A stretch of DNA of 64,000 nt from Chelativorans sp. J32 (GTDB lineage Bacteria > Pseudomonadota > Alphaproteobacteria > Rhizobiales > Rhizobiaceae), in contig NZ_JAEQ01000014.1 in the NCBI RefSeq assembly GCF_000518985.1, forward strand, positions 59,293-123,292, in the 5' to 3' direction. The notes beneath the pieces are model-generated. The model saw only the letters and a list, made by a program, of their open reading frames with translations. It made no database searches and was not told the DNA's origin. Positions within the stretch are counted from its first letter, which is position 1, and each line of letters starts with the position of its first letter. Shown here in pieces: positions 37,035 through 45,580 of this stretch. A program made the position numbers and the translations under genes.

Positions 37035-37628
37035 TCAGTAGACGGGAGGCGAAACCACCCAGATCACGACTGCCGGCTCCCCATGCGGGTTGCGCCAGCG
37101 AAACGCCTCGCCATGCAGGCGGAAACTGTCGCCGGTGGAAAGCTGGTACCACTTCCCCGCGACTTCGAGGTCCAACGCGCCGGAAACGACGTAACCTGCT
37201 TCTTCGGCGGCACGCTTGCGAGGCTGGGGCGAGGTGTTGCCCGCGAACTCGCACCGGGTGATCTCGAAGCGCCCCCCTAGATCTGGCGAAAGGAGCTCTT
37301 CAGTTACGCCGGGCTCTCCCGAGACGAGCCTGCGACGACTGTCGGCCCGTACAACCACCTGCTGCTCCTTCTCGTCGGGAGCGGCAGGTGTAAGGAAGAA
37401 GCTGACTGGCACCTTGAAGTGATTTGCAAGCGCGCGAAGGTCGGCAAGGCTCGGCAGCGAAATGCCTCGTTCCACCTGGCTCAGCCAACCCACGGAACGG
37501 CCAAGTTGCGAAGCAAGGCCGGCAAGCGTCAAACCGCGTGCCTTGCGCAGGCGTCTGATATCGCCTGCCAGCAGCCGCAGGGCCTTGGCTTTCAGATCCG
37601 TTTCCGCGCTTTCGAACGAGGTGGACAT
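37035..37628 (-). CDS. XRE-family regulator with cupin domain
   Basis: A 197-residue regulator with an N-terminal lambda-type HTH (RKARGLTLAGLASQLGRSVG, SQVERG) and a C-terminal cupin (TSPQPRKRAAEEAGYVVSGAL to SFRLHGEAFRWRN). Such proteins sense small molecules. GAGGAA sits upstream of the chosen start; an in-frame start 11 codons earlier is possible. It probably regulates the aminotransferase below it. Confidence 0.87.
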   Translation of the reverse strand: MSTSFESAETDLKAKALRLLAGDIRRLRKARGLTLAGLASQLGRSVGWLSQVERGISLPSLADLRALANHFKVPVSFFLTPAAPDEKEQQVVVRADSRRRLVSGEPGVTEELLSPDLGGRFEITRCEFAGNTSPQPRKRAAEEAGYVVSGALDLEVAGKWYQLSTGDSFRLHGEAFRWRNPHGEPAVVIWVVSPPVY

Positions 37629-37752
37629 CGTGAAAAATTCCTCTGGAAATTCATGAACCAAACCGATATGAAAAAATCAAGGGGATTTTCACTGCGCTGG
37701 CGTAAGATTCGCCTCCCACGGCTGGCGAATTCCAGTCTCTGAGGACGGCGAA

Positions 37753-38463
37753 ATGTTGGCACCGGATCAAAGAGCTGCGGATGCGGAGGCTGTTGCCGCC
37801 GTCGATCATGCCATCACCTCCCGTCGCTCCGTTCGCGCTTTCTTGCCTGACCCGGTCCCTGAGGATGCGATACGCGAGATTCTGCGTGTGGCCTCTACGG
37901 CTCCTTCGGGAACCAACATGCAGCCCTGGAAGGTCTATGTGACCTTGGGAGAGACGAAGCGCCGTCTTTCGGAAGCGATCCTCTCCTCCGGGATACGCGC
38001 GGAAAAGGCCGATTGGGACGAGTACAAATACTATCCCGACAGCTTTTTCGAGCCGTATCTTTCCCGCCGCCGGGCGGTGGGTTATGCACTTTATGGTCTC
38101 CTCGGCATCGGGCGGCGCGAGGTGGACCGCATGCGCGCCCAGCACGACCGGAATTTCCTCTTTTTCGATGCGCCTGTCGGCATGATCTTCACGATCGATC
38201 GAAGGCTCAACAAGGGATCCTGGATCGACTACGGCGCTTTTCTCCAATCGATCATGATCGCGGCGCGGGCGAGGGGGCTTCATACCTGTCCGCAAGCGGC
38301 ATTTGCCCCTTACCACCGCCATATTCGGCCGGTCCTCGGCATCTGCGAGGAGGAGGTGGTCGTCTGCGGCATGGCGCTCGGCTACGAAGATACCTCTAAG
38401 CCCGAGAACAAGCTCAGGACAGAACGCGAGCCTCTCGATCGGTGGATGACGTTCCATCGGTAG
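37753..38463 (+). CDS. Nitroreductase family flavoprotein
   Basis: A 236-residue FMN nitroreductase. FMN-binding parts are TSRRSVRAFLPDPV, ASTAPSGTNMQPWKVYV and the GMALGYED end. The substrate is unknown. It is divergent from the XRE-cupin/aminotransferase pair. Confidence 0.88.
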   Translation: MLAPDQRAADAEAVAAVDHAITSRRSVRAFLPDPVPEDAIREILRVASTAPSGTNMQPWKVYVTLGETKRRLSEAILSSGIRAEKADWDEYKYYPDSFFEPYLSRRRAVGYALYGLLGIGRREVDRMRAQHDRNFLFFDAPVGMIFTIDRRLNKGSWIDYGAFLQSIMIAARARGLHTCPQAAFAPYHRHIRPVLGICEEEVVVCGMALGYEDTSKPENKLRTEREPLDRWMTFHR

Positions 38464-38574
38464 GGCGACCCTTACGAAAATGTAACGCCGCCGAAAGCAC
38501 GCCGTAATGTTGGCCGTGGCATTAAGAGTCCGTCCCCAAGGCGCTGCGGCGCCCACAATTTGAGGAGTGAACGG

Positions 38575-39156
38575 ATGGTTCGCAAAATACTTGCTTCTGC
38601 GATCGCGCTTTCGGTCGCGGCCGGCACCGTGGGCTTGGCCAATGCCCAGCAGGCCGGCAACAACAACGAGCCGGCGGCTGCACAGCAGCAGAACCAGCGT
38701 AAGTCTGGCGGATTCTTCAGCCGACTGGACGCCAATAACGACGGATCGATCACGCGGGATGAATTCGGCGGCAACCGCTTGGAGCGGCTGCAGGCTGCCG
38801 ACGAGAACAAGGACGGCACGCTCTCCCAGGAAGAGCTCGCAAATTATTTGATGAAGCGTGAGTTCGAGCGTCGCGCTGCACGACTGGCGAGCCGTCTCGA
38901 TATAGATGGAGATGGGAAGGTCTCGCTCGCGGAGCTGGAAAACCAGCAGGGCAAGCGTTTTGCACTCCTCGATCGGAATGATGACGGGCAGCTCAGCCAG
39001 GAAGAACTGCGCCGTGGCGCGTTCGGCAACCGCGCGAAGCACCTGTACCGCGGGGATGACCACCGCTTCGTCATGCGCGATGGCGATGGACCGCGGCGCT
39101 TCCATCGTATGGAGCGCGACAGGCCGGCACCCGAGCAGCCACCGGCTCAGGAATAA
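38575..39156 (+). CDS. Secreted EF-hand protein
   Basis: A 193-residue protein with a signal peptide (cleaved near LANAQQ). Four EF-hand loops are visible: DANNDGSITRDE, DENKDGTLSQEE, DIDGDGKVSLAE and DRNDDGQLSQEE. All four keep Asp at positions 1 and Glu at 12. It is likely a periplasmic Ca-binding protein. The C terminus is Arg/Pro rich. GAGGAG is seven bases before the ATG. A strong terminator follows. Confidence 0.88.
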   Translation: MVRKILASAIALSVAAGTVGLANAQQAGNNNEPAAAQQQNQRKSGGFFSRLDANNDGSITRDEFGGNRLERLQAADENKDGTLSQEELANYLMKREFERRAARLASRLDIDGDGKVSLAELENQQGKRFALLDRNDDGQLSQEELRRGAFGNRAKHLYRGDDHRFVMRDGDGPRRFHRMERDRPAPEQPPAQE

Positions 39157-39179
39157 ACTTTGCATCAAAGTGTGAACGG

Positions 39180-39205
39180 GCCCGGCTTGATGCCGGGCTT
39201 TTTTT
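39180..39205 (+). terminator. Intrinsic terminator after the EF-hand gene
   Basis: GCCCGGC (39180-39186) and GCCGGGC (39192-39198) form a 7-bp stem with a 5-base loop, followed by seven T. Textbook intrinsic terminator. Confidence 0.92.
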
Positions 39206-39315
39206 ATGTCGCGCGCCGCTTTGACGATGTCGCAAACAGGCCGGGGAGCACGTTGCTCTCGGGCATAATCCCGCCGAGGGACGGCTATCTGCCTGCCGAA
39301 GCCAGGGAGCAGCGC

Positions 39316-41841
39316 ATGAAAAGAGAGGCACGCGCGGTCGTTATCGGGGGAGGGGTGGTCGGAGTCTCCACCCTTTATCACCTTGCAAAGAAAGGGTGGT
39401 CGGACGTTATTCTCGTTGAACGCCGGGAACTCACATCAGGATCGACCTGGCACGCCGCCGGACTCCTGCCACTCTTCAATATGAGTTACTCCGTCGGCCA
39501 GATTCATAAATATTCGGTCAAGCTCTACCGGGATCTAGAGATTGAGACCGGCACGAGTGTCGGTTTCGTCAATTGCAGCAATATTCGCCTCGCCCGCACG
39601 AAGGACCGTTGGGACGAGTATAAGTACTACGCGGGTATTGCCGAGACGATCGGGGTGGCGGTGAATATCCTCACGCCAGAGCAGGTGAGGGAGGTCTGGC
39701 CGCTCTGCAATACCGACGGTATCGTGGGAGCCATCCAGCATCCGGACGACGGCTATATCCAGCCTGCGGACCTGACGCAGGCCCTGGCCAAGGGGGCGAG
39801 GGATCGAGGCGCCACGATCTATCGCCATACTGCGGTGGTTGCCATCGAGCAGGAGCTGGACGGACGCTGGCGTGTCGTTACCGACAGCGGAGAGATTTTG
39901 ACCGAGCACGTGGTTTCGGCGACGGGAAATTTTGCGCGTAGGACAGGAAAGATGGTGGGGCTCGATGTGCCGGTCATCCCGGTCGAGCACCAGTATATCG
40001 TCACGGAGCCGCACCCTGCCATCCTGGAACGCAAGCGCCGGGGGCTGCCCGAAATGGCTGTGCTGCGCGAGAGCGACTCCTCCTGGTACATGCGCGAGGA
40101 GAATGGCGGCCTGCTTCTCGGGCCCTACGAGAGGGGCGCGCCCTGCTGCTATCTCGATGGACCATCGGACGAGAGCGAATACGAGCTGTTCCAGGAGGAT
40201 CTGGAGCGCTTGATGCCGCATGTCGAGACGGCGATTGCTCGCGTCCCGGCTTTCGGAGAGGTCGGAATCAAGAAAATGTACAATGGGGCGATCGCCTACA
40301 CTCCCGACGGCTCCCCCATCATCGGCCCGGCGCCGGGTTTGAAAAACTTCTGGCTGAACGAGGGCCACTCCTTCGGCATCACGGCTGCGGGCGGGGCGGG
40401 CTGGCAACTTGCCGAGTGGATCGTGGAAGGCGAGCCATCGATCGACATGATGGGCGTAGATCCGCGCCGCTTTGGGCCATACGCGACCGAGGGCTATTTG
40501 CGCGCCAAGAACGAAGAGGCTTATGCCAATGTCTTCACGGTGCACTATCCCGACGAAGAGCGTGCGGCCGGAAGGCCGCTGAAAACCTCGCCCTGCTACG
40601 AACGCATGCGAGAGCGTGGCGCCATCTTCGGTTCGGTTTATGGATGGGAGCGTCCGAACTGGTTCGCGCCTGCTGGTTATGAAGTACCGGAGGACGAACT
40701 CGGCGCGGGAGACGATGTTCTGCTCAAGCACAATCATGCCGCCCCCCTTAAGGATGGCCGGATCGCGGAAAGATGGTCGTTCCGCCGCTCGAACTATTTC
40801 GAGCATGTCGGCAGGGAGGTCATCAACCTCCATGAAAATGTGGGACTGCTCGATATGACGGCCTTCGCCAAATGCTGGGTTAGCGGTCCGGGTGCCGAAA
40901 GCTGGCTCAACCGCATTCTCGCCAACCGGCTTCCCCGCAAGGACGGAGGCATTGCATTATGCCATCTGCTGACGAAGACGGGTGGCGTGCGCTCTGAATT
41001 CACCGTGTATCGCCAGCCGCAAGGTTTCTACCTTGTTTCAGCCGGGGCCTATGAGGCACATGATCACGATGTGCTGCGAAAGCTCTTGCCTCTGGACGGC
41101 AGCGTCCGAATGTTCCCGGTAACAACCCAATGGGGAGTGCTGGTCCTAGCAGGACCGAAGAGCAGGGACGTGCTGAGCAAGCTTACGCGCAACGACTTGT
41201 CCAATGCGTCCTTTCCCTGGCTCTCCGGCCAACGCATCTCGATCGGGCATGCGACGGCTCACGCGCTGCGGATCAATTTCATAGGTGAACTCGGCTGGGA
41301 GCTGCATCATCCGATTGAGATGCAGAACGCAATCTTCGACATGGTGATGGAAGCCGGCGAAGAGGATGGCATCCGCCCGTTCGGCATTCGCGCTATGAAC
41401 TCCATGGCACTTGAGAAGAGCTATCGCCTCATCCCTCGTGAGCTGTCCATCGAATACTCGGCATGGGAAAGCGGGCTCGATCGTTTCGTGAGCCTTCAGA
41501 AGGGCGATTTTATCGGTCGTGAAGCACTTCTCCGCCAGCGTGAGGAGGGCCTCGACTGGAATTTCGTGACGCTGGAGGTGCATGACATATCGGACGCTGA
41601 CGCACGCGGCTCAGAACCGGTCCATCGCAATGGCGAACTTGTCGGTCGGGTTACGAATGGGGGCTATGGATGGCGGGTGGGAAAGAGTCTCGCCCTTGCC
41701 ATGGTTCGCCCGGATTGCTCGACCATAGGTACGAAGCTTGAGATCAGGATACTCGGTGAGCCGCACCCCGCCACCGTGATCCCGGATAGCCCGTTCGATC
41801 CGGAAAACAAGATGCTGAGGGCCGATCTGGATTCTCATTAA
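39316..41841 (+). CDS. FAD-dependent oxidoreductase/GcvT fusion (dimethylglycine dehydrogenase-like)
   Basis: An 841-residue two-domain enzyme. The N-terminal DAO flavoprotein domain (1-420) has VIGGGVVGVSTLYHLAKKG and TSGSTWHAAGLLP, whose His corresponds to the covalent FAD site of dimethylglycine/sarcosine dehydrogenases. The C-terminal GcvT folate-binding domain (430-840) has LLDMTAFAKCWVSGP, GGVRSEFTVYR and NFIGELGWELHHP. It should demethylate an N-methyl amino acid and pass the carbon to folate. The substrate is unknown; no other C1 genes are adjacent. Confidence 0.88.
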   Translation: MKREARAVVIGGGVVGVSTLYHLAKKGWSDVILVERRELTSGSTWHAAGLLPLFNMSYSVGQIHKYSVKLYRDLEIETGTSVGFVNCSNIRLARTKDRWDEYKYYAGIAETIGVAVNILTPEQVREVWPLCNTDGIVGAIQHPDDGYIQPADLTQALAKGARDRGATIYRHTAVVAIEQELDGRWRVVTDSGEILTEHVVSATGNFARRTGKMVGLDVPVIPVEHQYIVTEPHPAILERKRRGLPEMAVLRESDSSWYMREENGGLLLGPYERGAPCCYLDGPSDESEYELFQEDLERLMPHVETAIARVPAFGEVGIKKMYNGAIAYTPDGSPIIGPAPGLKNFWLNEGHSFGITAAGGAGWQLAEWIVEGEPSIDMMGVDPRRFGPYATEGYLRAKNEEAYANVFTVHYPDEERAAGRPLKTSPCYERMRERGAIFGSVYGWERPNWFAPAGYEVPEDELGAGDDVLLKHNHAAPLKDGRIAERWSFRRSNYFEHVGREVINLHENVGLLDMTAFAKCWVSGPGAESWLNRILANRLPRKDGGIALCHLLTKTGGVRSEFTVYRQPQGFYLVSAGAYEAHDHDVLRKLLPLDGSVRMFPVTTQWGVLVLAGPKSRDVLSKLTRNDLSNASFPWLSGQRISIGHATAHALRINFIGELGWELHHPIEMQNAIFDMVMEAGEEDGIRPFGIRAMNSMALEKSYRLIPRELSIEYSAWESGLDRFVSLQKGDFIGREALLRQREEGLDWNFVTLEVHDISDADARGSEPVHRNGELVGRVTNGGYGWRVGKSLALAMVRPDCSTIGTKLEIRILGEPHPATVIPDSPFDPENKMLRADLDSH

Positions 41842-41844
41842 TGC

Positions 41845-41859
41845 GGCCGATTATCGGCC
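41845..41859. terminator. Small hairpin between convergent genes
   Basis: GGCCGA and TCGGCC form a 6-bp stem around TTA between the FAD-GcvT stop and the histidine kinase stop. No clear T-run; a weak bidirectional terminator at best. Confidence 0.35.
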
Positions 41860-41881
41860 TAACTTTACGTCCGCATTGGCG

Positions 41882-43057
41882 CTAGAAGCGCAGACCGTCG
41901 AAGGGAAGCCTCATCGTCACTGCTAGTCCTTCATGCCGCCAGTCGTAATGAACGGTGCCACCGAACTGGCGTGTGATCGTAGCATTGACGAGCCGGCTGC
42001 CATAGCCGGTGACCTTTGGCGGCTCCTCGATGTTCGGACCCCCGCTCTCGCTCCAAGTGATCTCGAGGTCGTCATCGGCGTGTTGCCAGCGGATCAGGAT
42101 TCGTCCCTCGTCGGTCAGAAGAGCACCGTATTTGGACGCGTTGGTCGCAAGTTCGTGGATCGCAAGCGCAATCCCGTCTACCGCCTTGTCGCCGCAGGCG
42201 ACGGGTGGCCCCTCGAGCTCAAACCGGGCCGCAAGATCCGAGTTGTGCGGGCGTGTGATCGTGTCGATGACCTCCCGAAGGTCAGTCGTGCGCAGGCCTT
42301 CCTCGTTGCTCCGCACCTTGCGGCGGACAAGCGAATGCGCGCTTGCAAGGGCGTGCAGACGGCCGGAAAGGGCTAATGCCATCTCCTCCTTTGTGGAGGT
42401 GCTGCGCGCCGTGGTGCGGATCATGCTCTCCGCGATCGCGAAGAGATTCTTGATCCGATGGTCCATCTCTGCGGCAAGCCGCTCTTGTTCCTCCAGCGCC
42501 CGGCTGAGCCGCTGCTGGCTTTCATGGAGGCTGAGCGCCGCCCCGACGAAGGTGGCCAACTCCGTCACGGCGCGTGCATGTCCCGAGTCGAAATGGCCCT
42601 CTTGGTCGGCAATGATCCAGAGGGTGCCGAAAGGTTGTTTTCCACTGACATTGACGGGCACAAGCAGGGCTTCAGGGATAACGATGGCCGCCTCGGCAAT
42701 CCAGCTATAGGCCCGCTCGGGATGGGCGGTGAGTACCGGGCGGTTCTCGTCCAATGTCACGCCGCAGGGGCTGAAATCCCGTGGAACTGAACTGCCTTCG
42801 AAAGAGGCGAGGGCACCCCGAAGATAGCGACAGCGGAAAGCCCGTGTTTCGTCACCTTCGTAGAGACTGAGCCCAGCCGAGACGCCCTCCGTCATCTGCA
42901 TCGCGAGATCGACAAAACGGGGGAGAACGTCCTCAGGTGCATCGACCATGCGGGAAGCAAGCTCCTGCAGGGCGAGTTTCTCCTGCAGGTAATTCGGCTT
43001 TTTGGGCGCGCGACGCGTAAGCTCGTCGGTGATGAACACGTCGGCGAAAGATGGCAT
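41882..43057 (-). CDS. Orphan HWE-family sensor histidine kinase
   Basis: A 391-residue soluble kinase with an N-terminal GAF-like sensor (about 30-185), then the HWE dimerisation region with phospho-acceptor His in EMDHRIKNLFAIAESM. The N box is IHELATNASKYGAL and the W-x-E motif is ITWSESGG. No membrane segments. No response regulator is adjacent. The ATG at 43057 was chosen over a TTG five codons upstream. Confidence 0.87.
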   Translation of the reverse strand: MPSFADVFITDELTRRAPKKPNYLQEKLALQELASRMVDAPEDVLPRFVDLAMQMTEGVSAGLSLYEGDETRAFRCRYLRGALASFEGSSVPRDFSPCGVTLDENRPVLTAHPERAYSWIAEAAIVIPEALLVPVNVSGKQPFGTLWIIADQEGHFDSGHARAVTELATFVGAALSLHESQQRLSRALEEQERLAAEMDHRIKNLFAIAESMIRTTARSTSTKEEMALALSGRLHALASAHSLVRRKVRSNEEGLRTTDLREVIDTITRPHNSDLAARFELEGPPVACGDKAVDGIALAIHELATNASKYGALLTDEGRILIRWQHADDDLEITWSESGGPNIEEPPKVTGYGSRLVNATITRQFGGTVHYDWRHEGLAVTMRLPFDGLRF

Positions 43058-43231
43058 CAAGGGATGTAGCAAGATTGTCAGCGGCCCCTAAAATCTCACT
43101 CTACGTTAGTTTCGCCCGGCATGCGAGTAGAGTTTTTGTGATTCTCCGTGAGGCCATCAACGCAAAAGCCCATCCGGCCTTTCGGCACGGATGGGCCAGG
43201 CGCGATCAATTGGGAGGATCGGCGCCGTTAG

Positions 43232-43792
43232 CTATGCGGCTCGCCTTTCGTGCCGTCCTTCTCTGATCTCTTCAGTGAGCTTTTCGCAGAACGCGTCGAG
43301 ATCACCAGGATTGCGGCTTGTTACGAGGCCCTGATCTGTGACGACCTCCGAATCCTCCCATCGGGCACCCGCATTGATGACGTCTGTCTTCATCGAGTGG
43401 TAGGAGGTCAGGCGGCGGTCTTTGGCGATGCCGGTTTCGGCAAGGAGCCAGGGGGCGTGACAAATGGCGCCGATGACTTTGCGGTCGTTCCAGAAGCTCT
43501 TGATGAAATCGAGAGCTTTCTTTTCGACACGCAGGAGATCGGGATTGATCTGCCCGCCCGGAAGCACGAGAGCGTCATAGTCTTCAGGCCGTGCCTCGTC
43601 GAGCGTCTTGTCGACCTTCACCGGGCGCCCCCAATCCTTCTCATCCCAGCCTTTGATCTCACCCGGTTCGGGCGAAATCACCTCAACCTCCGCGCCGGCC
43701 TCGCGCAGCTTTTTGAGGGGCACCTCAAGCTCCGACTGCTCAAAGCCATGCGTTGCGAGAATTGCCACGCGTTTTCCGGAGATATCCTGCAT
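43232..43792 (-). CDS. DJ-1/PfpI family protein
   Basis: A 186-residue glutamine-amidotransferase-like protein, PfpI/YhbO type. The nucleophile Cys is in IGAICHAPWLL, the Glu in THGFEQSELEVP, and ALVLPGG precedes. These act as stress proteins on carbonyl-damaged substrates or as putative proteases. The start at 43792 (MQDISGKRVAIL) fits the family. Confidence 0.88.
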   Translation of the reverse strand: MQDISGKRVAILATHGFEQSELEVPLKKLREAGAEVEVISPEPGEIKGWDEKDWGRPVKVDKTLDEARPEDYDALVLPGGQINPDLLRVEKKALDFIKSFWNDRKVIGAICHAPWLLAETGIAKDRRLTSYHSMKTDVINAGARWEDSEVVTDQGLVTSRNPGDLDAFCEKLTEEIREGRHERRAA

Positions 43793-43993
43793 TGCACTCT
43801 CCAAGTCGTTTGGGGGATTCCTTGCCCAACAGAACAAACGGGCCCGTGTTCCCGCGATTTTTCCGGATATTCGGCGGATTTTGGCGGTCACCGAGCAAAA
43901 AGCCGAGCAACTTGGGATCGATACAGGCGTCTGGCGCGTTGCCATTTAGTCACGAAACAGAGGCCGGCCCCTCAACTTAGAAGAGAGTTTAGG

Positions 43994-44728
43994 GTGATAG
44001 AGCAACCGCTGCTGCGACAACTGTCTATTCGGGGAGGGATTTCCCGGGAAGAAGTGGAGTTCCTGAGATCTGCTTTTGCTGGAACGAGAGAAATCCCACA
44101 CGATCGCGAATTCATCCGCGAGGGAGATCTTCCGCAAGCGAGTACGGTACTTCTGAGCGGATTTGCCGCGCGTTCGAAAGAACTCGCAAATGGAAAGCGG
44201 CAATTCTTGACAATTCACGTCAAAGGAGACTTCGTCGACCTCCACAGCTTCCTTCTCAAGAAGATGGACCACGGCGTCGTTGCCCTCACACCATGCACGA
44301 TCGGATTGGTTCCCCATGAGAAGCTCAAGGAGATCACCGAGCGCTTTCCGAGCCTGACGCGGCAGCTTTGGCTGAGCACGACGATTGATGCGGCTATTCA
44401 CAGAGAATGGTTGGTCAGTTTTGGCCGTCGGTCGTCGAGGGCAAATGTCGCTCATCTTCTTTGTGAGCTTTACATGCGCCTATGGGCGGCCGAGGAAACG
44501 GACGGATTCCGATTCCGCTTGCCGATAACCCAGGGGGAGCTCGCCGATGCCAGGGGCATGTCCATCGTCCACATGAACCGGGCCATCAAGGCGTTGAGAG
44601 AGCAGGGGCTGATAAGCTGGCTCGGCGAGGAGGTGATGATCCGGGATTGGGACGGCCTTGTCAGCCTGGCCGAGTTCGATCCAACCTATCTACAACTGGA
44701 GGGCCTGGGCAGACCCTCTCAGCAGTAG
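43994..44728 (+). CDS. Crp/Fnr family transcriptional regulator
   Basis: A 244-residue regulator with an N-terminal cyclic-nucleotide-type beta-barrel (about 15-130) and a C-terminal winged helix (ITQGELADARGMSIVHMNRAI). No Fnr-type Cys cluster is visible. The GTG start is chosen because homology begins near it; the open frame extends far upstream over the DJ-1 region without meaning. Ligand and targets unknown. Confidence 0.83.
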   Translation: MIEQPLLRQLSIRGGISREEVEFLRSAFAGTREIPHDREFIREGDLPQASTVLLSGFAARSKELANGKRQFLTIHVKGDFVDLHSFLLKKMDHGVVALTPCTIGLVPHEKLKEITERFPSLTRQLWLSTTIDAAIHREWLVSFGRRSSRANVAHLLCELYMRLWAAEETDGFRFRLPITQGELADARGMSIVHMNRAIKALREQGLISWLGEEVMIRDWDGLVSLAEFDPTYLQLEGLGRPSQQ

Positions 44729-44745
44729 TTTAGTGGTGCATTTCC

Positions 44746-45531
44746 TCATTCCTTGCGTGGCGTACCTGGGATGCGCGTCAGCAGGCCGCCATCCACCCGG
44801 ACCACTTCACCCGTGACGAAGGAAGCTTCGTCGGAGAGGAGGAAGGCCACCACCGCCGCGACTTCCTCGGGGCGAGCGGTCCGCCCGAGGGGATGCATCC
44901 CGTTTAGGACCCGCCACAGCGCATCCGGATCATCGCTCAGCTTCGCGGACTCCTGGAGCATCGGCGTGTTCACGGCACCCGGAGCGACAGCATTCACGCG
45001 CACGCCAAAGGGCGCATAGTCGACGGCCATGGATTTGACCAGCCCGATCAGGCCATGCTTGGCGGTGGTATAGGCAAGCACGCCCTCCTGGCTGGCAAGA
45101 CCCTGCACGGAGCTTACGTGAACGATTGCGCCCCGGCTCTCCTTAAGGGCGGGCATCGCCGCGCGGGACAGGAGATAAGCGGCTTTCAGATTGACGCTCA
45201 TGACCTCATCCCACAGCGCCTCGTCTGTGGTCTCGACTGTGCCGTAACGTTGGATGCCGGCGTTGTGAGAGAGCATGTCGAGCCCGCCAAGCTTCTCGTA
45301 AGCCAAGCTGACGGCCCTTTTGCATATCTCCGGCTCAGCGGTCGATCCGACTACACTGAATACGTCAGCCCCTGCGCTGCGCAGTGCGTGCTCCACCTCG
45401 GACAACTGCTCCCGCGCGCGGTCGAGGAGAACCAGCGAGATACCCTGGCTCGCCAGCTTCTCGGCTACTGCTTTGCCGATGCCCATTGCAGCGCCCGTCA
45501 CCAGCGCTCGTTTTCTCGCTTGATTGACCAT
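44746..45531 (-). CDS. SDR family oxidoreductase
   Basis: A 261-residue classical short-chain dehydrogenase. NAD(P)-binding is [15 protein letters not shown], the NNAG-like element is [10 protein letters not shown], catalytic Ser is in HVSSVQG, and Tyr/Lys are in AYTTAKHG. The start at 45531 has GGGAGG upstream. Substrate unknown. Confidence 0.9.
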   Translation of the reverse strand: MVNQARKRALVTGAAMGIGKAVAEKLASQGISLVLLDRAREQLSEVEHALRSAGADVFSVVGSTAEPEICKRAVSLAYEKLGGLDMLSHNAGIQRYGTVETTDEALWDEVMSVNLKAAYLLSRAAMPALKESRGAIVHVSSVQGLASQEGVLAYTTAKHGLIGLVKSMAVDYAPFGVRVNAVAPGAVNTPMLQESAKLSDDPDALWRVLNGMHPLGRTARPEEVAAVVAFLLSDEASFVTGEVVRVDGGLLTRIPGTPRKE

Positions 45532-45580
45532 TACAACCTCCCGATGTGCCGACATGCAATGAGATCAGCGGGCTTTTCGC

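Noticed and set aside
37651..39381. A 576-codon open frame on the minus strand
   Set aside because: It is antisense to the nitroreductase and EF-hand genes, whose motifs are clear. The translation is low in real protein character and reflects high GC codon bias.
43250..43993. N-terminal extension of the Crp/Fnr frame
   Set aside because: The open frame continues over the antisense DJ-1 gene, but Crp homology begins only near 43994.
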